This document shows, in pieces, positions 14,559 to 21,779 of a stretch of 25,239 nt of DNA; positions within the stretch are counted from its first letter, which is position 1, and every line of letters starts with the position of its first letter. The translations under genes and the position numbers were made by a program. The notes below the pieces were generated by a model that ran no database searches, was not told where the DNA came from, and worked only from the letters and a program-made list of their open reading frames with translations. Source of the DNA: a virus; IMG/VR virus record IMGVR_UViG_3300037504_000397, positions 1 to 25,239 of that record. One strand, 5' to 3'.

Positions 14559-17500
14559 TGATAAAGCTCGTCCATTCTGCCGATTTTCATTTCAGCAGAG
14601 AAAACCAGATACCGGCCCTGCAATCCCTTAAGACCTTTGCAAACACCGGTATTGAGCAGGACGTTGACCTGTTTGTTATTGCCGGGGACTTGTTCGACAG
14701 GGCTGTCCAAAATACCGCGTCAAGCGGACTTCCGGAGCTGCAGCGAGTCATTCAACGCATGATGGACCACGCGCCTGTTGTGGCCGTAACAGGCACTCCA
14801 ACGCACGATATACCAGGCGCGTATGAAGTTTTGACTGAAACGAACGCGGAACACAAGTTTACGCTCTTATATCCAGGCGTTATCTACTTCCTGAAAAACA
14901 AAGTGATTCATGCGCATGACCATTCTGACGGCAAGCCAACCAATGCAGAACTTTTGATTTTCGGTTGCCCGGAGCCCTCTAAAGAATGGTTTCTGTCAGG
15001 TAGAAACGGCCTGAGTAGGGACGAAGCTACCCAGGCCGTAATCAAAGGAATGCGCGATATCTTTCTTGGCTTTGCTGCCACACGGAAAGAATACAGCGAC
15101 ATTCCTTGTCTCATGGTATATCACGGTGAAGTATCCGGGGCAAGCATGTGCAACGGCCAGACGCTACCGCAGGGCGGGATTGCTGTTGGGCGTGATGACT
15201 TGGCTATGGTCAATGCGGATTATTACGCGTTCGGACATATTCACCTGGCGCAACAGATTGGGGATTTGCCAGCGTACTATTCCGGGTCAGCGTTCCCGGT
15301 GGATTGGGGGGAAACTGAGCAGAAACAATTCAACATCGTCGAACTGAACGACCTCGCGCAGCGACGTGTCGAAGAAATGGCATGGGGTCAGTCTGTTGTT
15401 GCCCGGCTAACGCGCATCGACTACCCCCACCCGCCACGAAAGAAGATCGTCTGTGAGAAAATGGATCTCTTTGCTGACGGAGAGCTTGACGGCTACCAAG
15501 TATGGGCCGTGATCCGTGGCGACAAGCGAGACCTCGCAACCTTTGACACTGACCGAGCCTTGCGCGACATGCTCAATGATGGCGCTCTCCCCGGCTCCCG
15601 CGTAACAACCGAGATTATCCCAACCGAAACAATACGCGCCGGTGAAATCCAGGAAGCAAAAAGCTTGTGGGATAAGGTCACAATCTACGCCGAGAATACC
15701 GGCGAAGAAATCAGAAAGATTGACGTAACACTCCGCGAAAAAGCAGAAGCCCTCGAAGCCGAAGCCAGGCGCGAAGGGCTGGTGTCAGAAGGCGCACACA
15801 TTCGCATTGATTCGTTATCACTCCGTGGCGCTATCGGCATTAAAAAGGGGACGGGGAACGATGAAATATATCTGGATTTCAATAGCTTTGATTCTGGACT
15901 TATTGCTTTGCTTGGATCAAACGGTGCGGGCAAGACGACGCTTATCGAGAACCTTCACCCATACGCGACCATGCTTACCCGCGGCGGGAAGCTCCAGGAT
16001 CACTTCTTTCTGCGTGACTCGTGGCGCGATTTGCGTTTTACGGATTGCAAGACGGATAGCCAGTACCGGGCGCTGATACACATCGACGGCGCCAACGCTT
16101 CCGGATCCTGCGAGTATCACCTGTACCGCGACGGTCAACCGCTTGTAAACGGAAGGAAGGCGGACTATGAGGAAAAGATTACCGAACTCTTTGGCTCCCT
16201 TGCTTTGTACGTGCGCAGTGCGTTCACGGCGCAGAAAGCCAGCAAGCAAGCTCCTGATTTGGCGTCAGCTACGCAGAGCGAAAAGAAGGCGCTCTTTCGG
16301 GAACTCGCAGGGCTTGAATACTTACAGACCTACAGCGAAGCGGCCAGAGAAAAAGCCAAGGCGATAGAGAACGAAACCGAGCGCGACAAAGGCCGTATCG
16401 AGCAGATGAAATCGCAGGTCGAGAAAATGCCGGAGCTTGACGACCAGCATGCCGACCTCGTTGCCCGGCAAAAGGCCGCGTTGTTAGAGTTGGCGGACGT
16501 GGAAGAGAAAGGCGAGAAGGCAAAGCAGAAAGCCGCGGAGCTTGAATCTGTTGTAAGCGAGAACCGGCGCATTGAGTCCAGGACCGCAGAGCTCAAGCGA
16601 CAAGGCGAAGAGTTGGTCGTTGCAAACGTTGGGCTGGTCAGTGAGCGCGAAGGTTATGAGGCTGCACTTGAGAAACAAGCACAGGCGGAATACGAGCAAC
16701 AGGAATACGACAAACTGCAGAAGCGTAAGGGGGAAATAGAACGTGAACAGGCGGAAGAGTATAAACGCAGAGATCAGGCACGTACTGAATACGATTCTCA
16801 GCGCAAGGCTGTTGCAGATATCGAGCAGGAGCTACGCGCACAGTGCGAAAAAATACGGCAGGAAATTCAGGAAAAACGCGAAGAAAAGAGCCAAAAAGTC
16901 GGAAAAATTGACTATTTCGATGCCATATTACAGCAACCTATAGATACCACTTGTCCCACCTGTAAGCAGGAATTACCGCCGGACGTAGCAACGCAGCTCA
17001 AAGCCGAACGCGCAGAGCAGCAGAAGACGCTCGAAGGTTTGCAGGCGGAAGTATTCGATATTGACCAGGACATTGCCGCATTCGAAAAAGCCGAAGCGAA
17101 ACTCAAGGCCGACATTGATGCTTTGGAATGGCCGGCAGAGCCGCACTTTAAGGACGTTGACGATTCTACCTTGAGCCAGATTAACGAAAGCTTGACAACG
17201 TTTCCGGTTGAGGAAATTAGGATAACGCTTGAAAAAGCGAAAGTTGCTGCGGCGAAGCTTGAGACAATTGATGTACAGGTCAAGGCCAATAAAGACAAAC
17301 TTAAGGCTGTCAGGGCGGAAGTAGCCGAGCTGGAATCCAATTACAATTTTGAAGCGGATGAAGCCTACCAGGAAGTTACCCGGGAGCTTGAAGAGTTGCG
17401 CGATGACTACCAGAAGGCCAGGGAAAAGAAGACGGCCGTTGAAGTAGAGCTCAAGGGTGTTGAAAGGCAGATAGAAGCGTTAACGGAGACAGGGAAGGAA

Positions 17501-18079
17501 CTGGAAGCGCTTGAAGGCCAGGTTAAGCAAAAGGTTGAAGATGCGCAGGAATGGCGATACTTGGAGACGGCCTGCGGCCCGAACGGCATTCAGGCGCTTG
17601 AGCTTGACGCGCTGGCGCCGTCAATAGCTGACGTTGCAAACCGGTTGCTTGCCTCCGCCTATGATGCACGGTTTCAGATTGAGTTTAGGACAACGCGTAT
17701 TGCCGGAGAAGGTAGCAAAACAAAGCAGGTAGAGGACTTTGAGATCGTTATCCACGACAGCAAAGACGGATCAGAGCAACCGCTTGATACGCTATCAGGC
17801 GGGGAAAGCGTATGGATTAAGAAGGCGATTTATGACGCCTTTGGCATTATTCGGGCGAAGAACACCGGGACGCAATTCTTGACGGTTTTCCTTGACGAGG
17901 CCGACGGCGCTCTTGATACAGAGGCGAAGGTCAACTACTTCCGGCTTCTGGAAGCGGCTCACAACGAGTCAGGACGGCATCATACCGTTGTGATTACTCA
18001 CTCAACTGACATCCAGGAGATGATACCGCAGCGGATTGTTATGACGGAGCTGCAAGCGAAAGTGAAGGAGGTAGCGTGA
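14558..18079 (+). CDS. Single-polypeptide SbcD-SbcC (Mre11-Rad50) fusion
   Basis: 1173 residues from ATG 14558 (a GTG at 14555 is alternative). The nuclease half, about 1-340, has SADFHFS (Asp9, His11), AGDLFD (Asp44), GTPTHD in place of GNHD (79-84), VYHGE and FGHIH. After a linker (about 340-412) comes an SbcC/Rad50-type ATPase: Walker A GSNGAGKTT (453-461); coiled coil from about 600; zinc hook CPTC (799-802); return coiled coil to about 985; signature LSGGE (1079-1083); Walker B FLDEAD (Asp1113, Glu1114); and H-loop His1148. No frameshift or stop interrupts it. Such complexes resect or cut DNA ends and hairpins and, in phages, support recombination-dependent replication. Normally the subunits are separate genes. 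Confidence 0.95.
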   Translation: MIKLVHSADFHFSRENQIPALQSLKTFANTGIEQDVDLFVIAGDLFDRAVQNTASSGLPELQRVIQRMMDHAPVVAVTGTPTHDIPGAYEVLTETNAEHKFTLLYPGVIYFLKNKVIHAHDHSDGKPTNAELLIFGCPEPSKEWFLSGRNGLSRDEATQAVIKGMRDIFLGFAATRKEYSDIPCLMVYHGEVSGASMCNGQTLPQGGIAVGRDDLAMVNADYYAFGHIHLAQQIGDLPAYYSGSAFPVDWGETEQKQFNIVELNDLAQRRVEEMAWGQSVVARLTRIDYPHPPRKKIVCEKMDLFADGELDGYQVWAVIRGDKRDLATFDTDRALRDMLNDGALPGSRVTTEIIPTETIRAGEIQEAKSLWDKVTIYAENTGEEIRKIDVTLREKAEALEAEARREGLVSEGAHIRIDSLSLRGAIGIKKGTGNDEIYLDFNSFDSGLIALLGSNGAGKTTLIENLHPYATMLTRGGKLQDHFFLRDSWRDLRFTDCKTDSQYRALIHIDGANASGSCEYHLYRDGQPLVNGRKADYEEKITELFGSLALYVRSAFTAQKASKQAPDLASATQSEKKALFRELAGLEYLQTYSEAAREKAKAIENETERDKGRIEQMKSQVEKMPELDDQHADLVARQKAALLELADVEEKGEKAKQKAAELESVVSENRRIESRTAELKRQGEELVVANVGLVSEREGYEAALEKQAQAEYEQQEYDKLQKRKGEIEREQAEEYKRRDQARTEYDSQRKAVADIEQELRAQCEKIRQEIQEKREEKSQKVGKIDYFDAILQQPIDTTCPTCKQELPPDVATQLKAERAEQQKTLEGLQAEVFDIDQDIAAFEKAEAKLKADIDALEWPAEPHFKDVDDSTLSQINESLTTFPVEEIRITLEKAKVAAAKLETIDVQVKANKDKLKAVRAEVAELESNYNFEADEAYQEVTRELEELRDDYQKAREKKTAVEVELKGVERQIEALTETGKELEALEGQVKQKVEDAQEWRYLETACGPNGIQALELDALAPSIADVANRLLASAYDARFQIEFRTTRIAGEGSKTKQVEDFEIVIHDSKDGSEQPLDTLSGGESVWIKKAIYDAFGIIRAKNTGTQFLTVFLDEADGALDTEAKVNYFRLLEAAHNESGRHHTVVITHSTDIQEMIPQRIVMTELQAKVKEVA

Positions 18080-18351
18080 GAACCCAAATGGAAAACGCAG
18101 TAAGCATGAACGAAGGATTTTCACCTTACTTCGAAGATGGCGAAATACCGATTATGTTCTTCCGGTCTGAGCGGCGCTGTCCGAAGTGTAGGCGCTGTCT
18201 AAACATTGACGGCAAGGGTGATTTTCGTTGCCCTGGATGTGATTACACGGACAAGCAAGACGTAAGCAAGCTGTACGCCGCCGGACTTAACTACAACGTA
18301 CATTCCCGCAAACCAATGCGGGCATATCTCGCGAATTACAACATTAAGTGA
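18076..18351 (+). CDS. Small zinc-ribbon protein
   Basis: 91 residues from GTG 18076, which overlaps the SbcDC stop as GTGA; ATG 18088 is an alternative. It contains one zinc ribbon: CPKCRRC at about 35-41 and CPGC at about 52-55 (DFRCPGCDYTDK). The N-terminus is acidic and aromatic, and the C-terminus is basic (HSRKPMRAYLANYN). No family identified. Tight coupling to the SbcDC gene suggests use in the same recombination module. Confidence 0.75.
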   Translation: MRTQMENAVSMNEGFSPYFEDGEIPIMFFRSERRCPKCRRCLNIDGKGDFRCPGCDYTDKQDVSKLYAAGLNYNVHSRKPMRAYLANYNIK

Positions 18352-18677
18352 TGTAAAAAAGTATACACCTTAACCGTATGGTTGGGTATCACGGCGCAAA
18401 GCCGAAATTGGGAGGATCTTTACAAAGGGTGTGAGATGAGATGTCTCTCGCCTCGTATGCAACAAATACGCCGGGGTCAAACAAAGAGGCGGCCCCGGCA
18501 CATACAGAGCGTGACGTGTGCGCATGTCGTTGACTGCGCGTATCGGGTGACCGAGCGATGGAGGCGAGGCGTCTCGCCCTGGGGAGGTTTTTTGACACTT
18601 TTCCCCTGCCCAGGGACTCCGCGCCAACCCTGTCCGGTTCGATTCCGGCATGCTCTATTTTTGGAGGGGATAACCTA
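18352..18677 (+). other. 326-base non-coding, hairpin-rich region
   Basis: No coding sequence with an initiation signal is seen on either strand. It has many strong hairpins: AACC/GGTT near 18372, CGGC-GCAAA-GCCG near 18393, CGTAT/ATACG (18454-18470), GCCGGGG/CCCCGGC (18470-18499), then the candidate structured RNA at 18506-18657. It ends with the GGAGGGG ribosome site of the next gene. Such dense pairing in an otherwise compact operon argues for a functional RNA or leader. Confidence 0.6.
18506..18657 (+). ncRNA. Candidate structured RNA with tRNA-like T-arm/acceptor domain
   Basis: An 8-bp closing helix pairs AGAGCGTG (18506-18513) with CATGCTCT (18649-18656), with one G-U. Its 3' strand abuts a hairpin CCGG-TTCGATT-CCGG (18634-18648) whose loop is a perfect T-loop. 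Inside are TCGG-GTGA-CCGA (18543-18554), GGCGAG-GCGT-CTCGCC (18563-18578), GGGGA/TCCCC (18581-18606) and CAGGG/CCCTG (18611-18632). An acceptor-like helix next to a T-arm is the layout of tRNA or tmRNA, but no normal D or anticodon arm, CCA or tag frame is visible, and 150 nt is too long for a tRNA. It may be a new phage RNA, a tRNA relic with an insertion, or a leader. Confidence 0.4.
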
Positions 18678-18887
18678 ATGGACTACGACCTCGCAACCCG
18701 CAAGATGCTCTTGAAACGCTCCCGCAATTGCTGCGAGCAATGCGGCGTACATAACGACATCGGGCCAAATGCGGCGGCTACCAGAGGTAGGCGGTTGTTT
18801 GTTGCAGAAGGTGCCGAGGGCCCAATAGTGGTGTGCGGGGAGTGTAGGGAGAAGGGAGAGAGGCCAGCGCAGATGGAGTTGTTTTGA
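18678..18887 (+). CDS. Small zinc-finger (HNH-like treble clef) protein
   Basis: 69 residues from ATG 18678 with GGAGGGG upstream; the frame is open earlier but that part lies in the structured region. It has CCEQCG at 18-23 and VVCGEC near 51-56, spaced like the two Cys pairs of a treble-clef zinc fold found in HNH nucleases and similar proteins. No catalytic HNH residues are visible, so a small DNA-binding role or a degenerate nuclease is possible. It ends with a short QMELF motif. It precedes the replication genes. Confidence 0.7.
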   Translation: MDYDLATRKMLLKRSRNCCEQCGVHNDIGPNAAATRGRRLFVAEGAEGPIVVCGECREKGERPAQMELF

Positions 18888-18921
18888 CCTACCACGAAAA
18901 ACTATTGGCTGGGAGGGGAGC

Positions 18922-19845
18922 TTGAATAAAGGCGGACGACCAATAAAAGAAGGGCTCGATTTTATGCGCATCGACGTACATATGGATACGGATGACAAGA
19001 TCGCGCTCATAGAAGAAGATGCAGGCGATGCCGCTTTTGGAGTTGTTATTAAGCTTCTGATGCAAATCTATTCTACAAACGGATACTACTATCCATGGAC
19101 AGATCGGGAGGAAATGCTGTTTTGCAAGAAGCGAAATGTCAGCCGAGAGCTTTGTAAAATAGTCGTTGAATCAGCTTTGAAATGGCGACTTTTCGACCCC
19201 GGCATGTTTGAAGAGTACGGAATACTAACTTCACGGGGAATACAAAAACGATACTTTTTTGCTGCCCGATCTCGCGCCAAAATCGAAATTGACAAGAAAC
19301 TACTATTATTGGACGTCGGAGACTATATTTCAGAGGACAAAATCCTACTTGCAGAGGGGTTTTACCCACCCCAAAACCTACCCCAAGAAGGGAATTACCC
19401 TACCCAAAACCCCCATAGAACAGAACAGCAAATAACAGGACAGAACAGTACAGAACAGAACACCAGCGATGCGGCCGAAAAGGACATCCCGTATTTACCT
19501 TTGGCCAAACATCTAGCCGAGCGAATAACGGACAATGACGAGAATTACTTTCGAGGGAAGGACCGGCAACGAATAGAGTCGGTATGGGCTACCGATATTC
19601 GTTTGCTTGTGGAGCGTGACGGAAGAGACAAGAAAGTAGTCGAATCCGTCATTGATTGGTGTCAAGGTAATGATTTTTGGAAAGCCAATATTTTGTCAGC
19701 TAGTAAGCTCCGGAAGAAATTTCCAACCCTATTATTGCAAATGAACCGTAAGCAACCAACAAACGGAGGTCCGCGTGCGTCTCCGGAAGAGTGGGAGAAG
19801 TCTGATCCAGAAGAGTATTACAAGAACGAGGAGATAGAGTTTTGA
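18922..19845 (+). CDS. Phage replication initiator (DUF4373 / DnaD-type organizer)
   Basis: 307 residues from TTG 18922, preceded by GGGAGGGGAG; the next in-frame ATG would cut the conserved domain, so TTG is preferred. The N-terminal domain (about 2-140) has GRPIKEGLDFMRIDVHMDTDDKI-type sequence seen in Lin1244/Lin1753-like (DUF4373) initiators. A Gln/Asn/Thr-rich linker (about 150-190) is encoded by iteron-like DNA. The C-terminal part, VIDWCQGNDFWKANILSASKLRKKFPTL, is a motif I know from phage replisome organizers. It should bind the origin and recruit the helicase loader encoded next, whose start overlaps its stop (TTGA). Confidence 0.85.
   Translation: MNKGGRPIKEGLDFMRIDVHMDTDDKIALIEEDAGDAAFGVVIKLLMQIYSTNGYYYPWTDREEMLFCKKRNVSRELCKIVVESALKWRLFDPGMFEEYGILTSRGIQKRYFFAARSRAKIEIDKKLLLLDVGDYISEDKILLAEGFYPPQNLPQEGNYPTQNPHRTEQQITGQNSTEQNTSDAAEKDIPYLPLAKHLAERITDNDENYFRGKDRQRIESVWATDIRLLVERDGRDKKVVESVIDWCQGNDFWKANILSASKLRKKFPTLLLQMNRKQPTNGGPRASPEEWEKSDPEEYYKNEEIEF
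19366..19466. other. Candidate replication origin: iteron-like repeats inside the initiator gene
   Basis: A C-rich part carries repeated TACCC and ACCC(C)AAAACC elements (about 19366-19413). It is followed by AGAACAGAACA-type repeats (two fuller copies around 19417-19428 and 19451-19462, with ACAGAACAG between). They encode the low-complexity linker between the two domains of the initiator. Lambda places its origin iterons in the same way inside gene O. Function is by analogy. Confidence 0.5.
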
Positions 19846-20612
19846 AGCAGATAAATGAGATCGTAGATCGGTACGACGAGCCAGAAGGGGTTTGTGAAAA
19901 GCACGGCCCGTATATACCGCAAACGATATCCATAGCCGGAAGGAGTATGACGCTTGGCTGTCCGCAATGCGAAGAAGAGCGCGAACAGGCGAGAAAACAA
20001 GAAGAGCGCGAGCGAGAAGAACGGCTCAAATTATACAGGGTTGAGGAAGCCATCAAAAAAGCCGGCATACCGCCACGTTTTATCGATGCGACGTTCGATA
20101 ACTACAAAGCGGTTAGCGACAAGCAAAAAATGGTCCTCACCCGCTGCCGAGAATATGCGGCGAGCTTGTCAACGGGAAACGGCTCGTTGTTTTTGTGTGG
20201 ATCTGTTGGTACTGGCAAAACTCACCTTGCTTGTGCTGTGTTGATTGACTACATCAAGCACGAACACCAAGGGCAGTACATATCTGTTATGAAAATGATC
20301 CGGGAAATACGAAGCACCTACAGCAAGGAAGCAAAAGAGGATGAGCAAGACGCTATCGATCGTTTTACAAAAAAAGATTTGCTTGTCTTGGACGAGGTTG
20401 GCGTACAGCTTGGGACGGATTCGGAAAAGCTGTTGTTGTTTGAGGTAATCAATGGCCGGTATGAGCGAATGAAACCCACCGTACTTATATCAAACCTGAA
20501 CGTTAAAGACGTTACCGAATACCTTGGCGAAAGAACAATCGACCGCCTTCGAGAAAACGGCGGGAAGGTGCTCGGGTTTACATGGGAGTCACACCGAAAG
20601 GAATCAGCATGA
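19842..20612 (+). CDS. DnaC-like helicase loader (AAA+ ATPase)
   Basis: 256 residues from TTG 19842, overlapping the initiator stop; no in-frame ATG is available, and GAGGAG lies just upstream. The N-terminal zinc motif is Cys18/His21 and Cys40/Cys43 (CEKHG, CPQC), followed by a charged helix (REQARKQEEREREERLKLYR in part). The AAA+ core has Walker A GSVGTGKTH (120-128), Walker B LLVLDEVG (Asp184, Glu185), sensor 1 ISNLN (216-220) and a likely arginine finger in RTIDRL. It loads a host or phage DnaB helicase at the origin and needs ATP. The downstream nuclease start overlaps its stop as ATGA. Confidence 0.93.
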   Translation: MKQINEIVDRYDEPEGVCEKHGPYIPQTISIAGRSMTLGCPQCEEEREQARKQEEREREERLKLYRVEEAIKKAGIPPRFIDATFDNYKAVSDKQKMVLTRCREYAASLSTGNGSLFLCGSVGTGKTHLACAVLIDYIKHEHQGQYISVMKMIREIRSTYSKEAKEDEQDAIDRFTKKDLLVLDEVGVQLGTDSEKLLLFEVINGRYERMKPTVLISNLNVKDVTEYLGERTIDRLRENGGKVLGFTWESHRKESA

Positions 20613-20902
20613 CAGCCAACGACCTAAAAACCTACTGCGAAGAAATCCTTAACCTTGCAGGCTGGCATGTATTCCGGATCAACGCGGGCTACTCGGGCCG
20701 GTGGAACGTAAGGCAAGCCCCGGACGGTACTCCGGATATAATCGGCTGTGACCGTGACGGGCGCTATGTTGGCTTAGAGATCAAGGTCGGGCGCGATCAA
20801 TTGCGGGAGTCGCAAAAGGAAGAGCTTGAAAGGATTGCGAAACGCGGAGGAATAGCGAGGGTGATAACGTGCAAAGAAGATGTGGAGGCGTTGTTGAAAT
20901 GA
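20609..20902 (+). CDS. VRR-NUC domain nuclease
   Basis: 97 residues from ATG 20609, which overlaps the loader stop as ATGA. It carries the VRR-NUC signature of the PD-(D/E)XK superfamily: GTPDIIG with Asp43, VGLEIKVG with Glu57 and Lys59, Gln69 in ESQKEEL, and GGIARVITC. Such small proteins are structure-specific, Holliday-junction-like nucleases and are common next to phage replication genes. Probable role: resolving branched DNA before packaging. The stop overlaps the next ATG. Confidence 0.92.
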   Translation: MTANDLKTYCEEILNLAGWHVFRINAGYSGRWNVRQAPDGTPDIIGCDRDGRYVGLEIKVGRDQLRESQKEELERIAKRGGIARVITCKEDVEALLK

Positions 20903-21084
20903 ACGAAATGAATGCCGCTGATAGTCCGCAGCCTGAATGCTACATCCAAGTGCTTGCCGAAGATAGTGGTGGCACAACCTATCACTGTATAACGCATAAT
21001 GTAGTGTGGAACGCGGGAGTTTTTAATGGGATTCCTGTTAAATGTCCACAAGGGGAGAAGGACGCCACCGATGGAACGATGTGA
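20899..21084 (+). CDS. Hypothetical small protein with Cys/His residues
   Basis: 61 residues from ATG 20899, overlapping the nuclease stop as ATGA. The sequence includes a possible zinc site made of Cys16, His31-Cys32, His35 and Cys51 (PECYIQV, TTYHCITHNVVWNAG, PVKCPQGE). No family recognised. Its 3' end overlaps the start of the first Cys-rich cassette gene in another frame. Confidence 0.6.
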   Translation: MNEMNAADSPQPECYIQVLAEDSGGTTYHCITHNVVWNAGVFNGIPVKCPQGEKDATDGTM

Positions 21085-21268
21085 GACGTGTAAGTATTGG
21101 GACATAGACGATACTGACGATATGGGACCGCTGCACTATTGCTTACGTAAAAGTCCTCGACACGTTGCATGGGACAGGGGCGTCCCAATCAGGGCATGGC
21201 CCGCGACGTGGCCATCAGACTGGTGCGGCAAATACCAAAAGCGAGGTGAAAAAGATGGAACAATGTGA
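21071..21268 (+). CDS. Cys-rich small phage protein, cassette copy 1
   Basis: 65 residues from ATG 21071. It opens MERCETCKYWD, has HYC and WCGKYQ, and ends KYQKRGEKD. The C-x-x-C plus C and W-C pattern is common in small phage proteins probably binding one zinc; their function is unknown. It shares start and end sequences with the next gene, which looks like a diverged tandem copy. The codons for the C-terminal KRGEKD include GCGAGGTGAAAAAG, which serves as the ribosome site of copy 2. Confidence 0.7.
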   Translation: MERCETCKYWDIDDTDDMGPLHYCLRKSPRHVAWDRGVPIRAWPATWPSDWCGKYQKRGEKDGTM

Positions 21269-21410
21269 GACGTGTAGATATTTTACAGAGGCCACTAGGA
21301 GTACGGTTGATACTCACAGGTTATGTCCTATCTGGAGAACTTGGGTGCACCCTACACAACGGATATTCCAATGTGGCGAATATCAAAAGCGAGGTGAGAA
21401 AGATGACTGA
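21255..21410 (+). CDS. Cys-rich small phage protein, cassette copy 2
   Basis: 51 residues from ATG 21255, within the end of copy 1. It begins MEQCETCRYFTEAT and ends FQCGEYQKRGEKDD, closely matching copy 1 at both ends, while the middle is different and shorter. The nucleotide starts are nearly identical (ATGGAACRATGTGAGACG). The four-cysteine zinc pattern is kept (Cys4, Cys7, then LCP and QCG). Tandem duplication with loss of the middle is the simplest explanation. Confidence 0.65.
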   Translation: MEQCETCRYFTEATRSTVDTHRLCPIWRTWVHPTQRIFQCGEYQKRGEKDD

Positions 21411-21570
21411 ACAAACAAAACTACTCATGCTCAGTGAGATACTGGTGGTGTTCTTTGTCGCAGGGTTTTTCATGGCCAGAGCAGCTGAAAACTTCCAATG
21501 GTGGGTAGGCGCACTCGTGGGGACTGCGGCGTTCTTTGTAGCAAAGATTTGGCTTAGTAAAGCGAGGTAA
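21403..21570 (+). CDS. Small two-pass membrane protein
   Basis: 55 residues from ATG 21403, overlapping copy 2 by eight bases and using its GCGAGGTGAG as ribosome site. There are two hydrophobic segments, at about 8-25 (LMLSEILVVFFVAGFFMA) and 33-50 (WWVGALVGTAAFFVAKIW), with a short loop between and a basic end (LSKAR). No family recognised; it lies in an accessory block rather than the lysis module, so a holin role is unlikely. Confidence 0.65.
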   Translation: MTEQTKLLMLSEILVVFFVAGFFMARAAENFQWWVGALVGTAAFFVAKIWLSKAR

Positions 21571-21575
21571 TGAGA

Positions 21576-21779
21576 ATGGACAAGTATTTAGTTAAAGTAG
21601 GTGCGGCGGGTTACTGTAGAGGGACACAGGTGTTTGAAGTTGATGCAGAATCTATCGATGATGCCATGGAGACATGGTGGGCTGGTGAGTTGATCGAAGA
21701 TAAAATCACCAGAGATGATAGAGAACATGAGGTATGGTCTGTTAAAAAGAAAGAAGGTGATGAGAATGAACAAGATTAA
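21576..21779 (+). CDS. Hypothetical small protein
   Basis: 67 residues from ATG 21576 (ATG 21570 gives two more and overlaps the previous TAA). It looks like a compact alpha/beta protein: MDKYLVKVGAAGYCRGTQVFEVDAES, then a helix (IDDAMETWWAGELIEDKI) and a basic/acidic end (SVKKKEGDENEQD). The first half resembles small phage domains with a V-x-V strand and a following A-M-x-x-W helix. The gene end carries the GAAGGTG ribosome site of the next gene. Confidence 0.65.
   Translation: MDKYLVKVGAAGYCRGTQVFEVDAESIDDAMETWWAGELIEDKITRDDREHEVWSVKKKEGDENEQD

Noticed and set aside
18361-18430. c-di-GMP-I (GEMM) riboswitch suggested by GCGCAAAGCCG
   Set aside because: Only this short motif matches; the second conserved helix, tetraloop and receptor of that class were not found.
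18579-18600. Rho-independent terminator before the T-run at 18588
   Set aside because: The nearest strong stem ends nine bases before the T-run, too far for a standard terminator.
18506-18657. Ordinary tRNA or tmRNA
   Set aside because: The acceptor-like helix and T-arm fit, but D and anticodon arms, CCA and a tag reading frame are missing, and the length is wrong for a tRNA.
18382-18678. 98-residue reading frame through the hairpin region
   Set aside because: No good ribosome site, Cys/Arg-rich random-looking product, and it follows the stem sequences; overlapping antisense frames are of the same kind.
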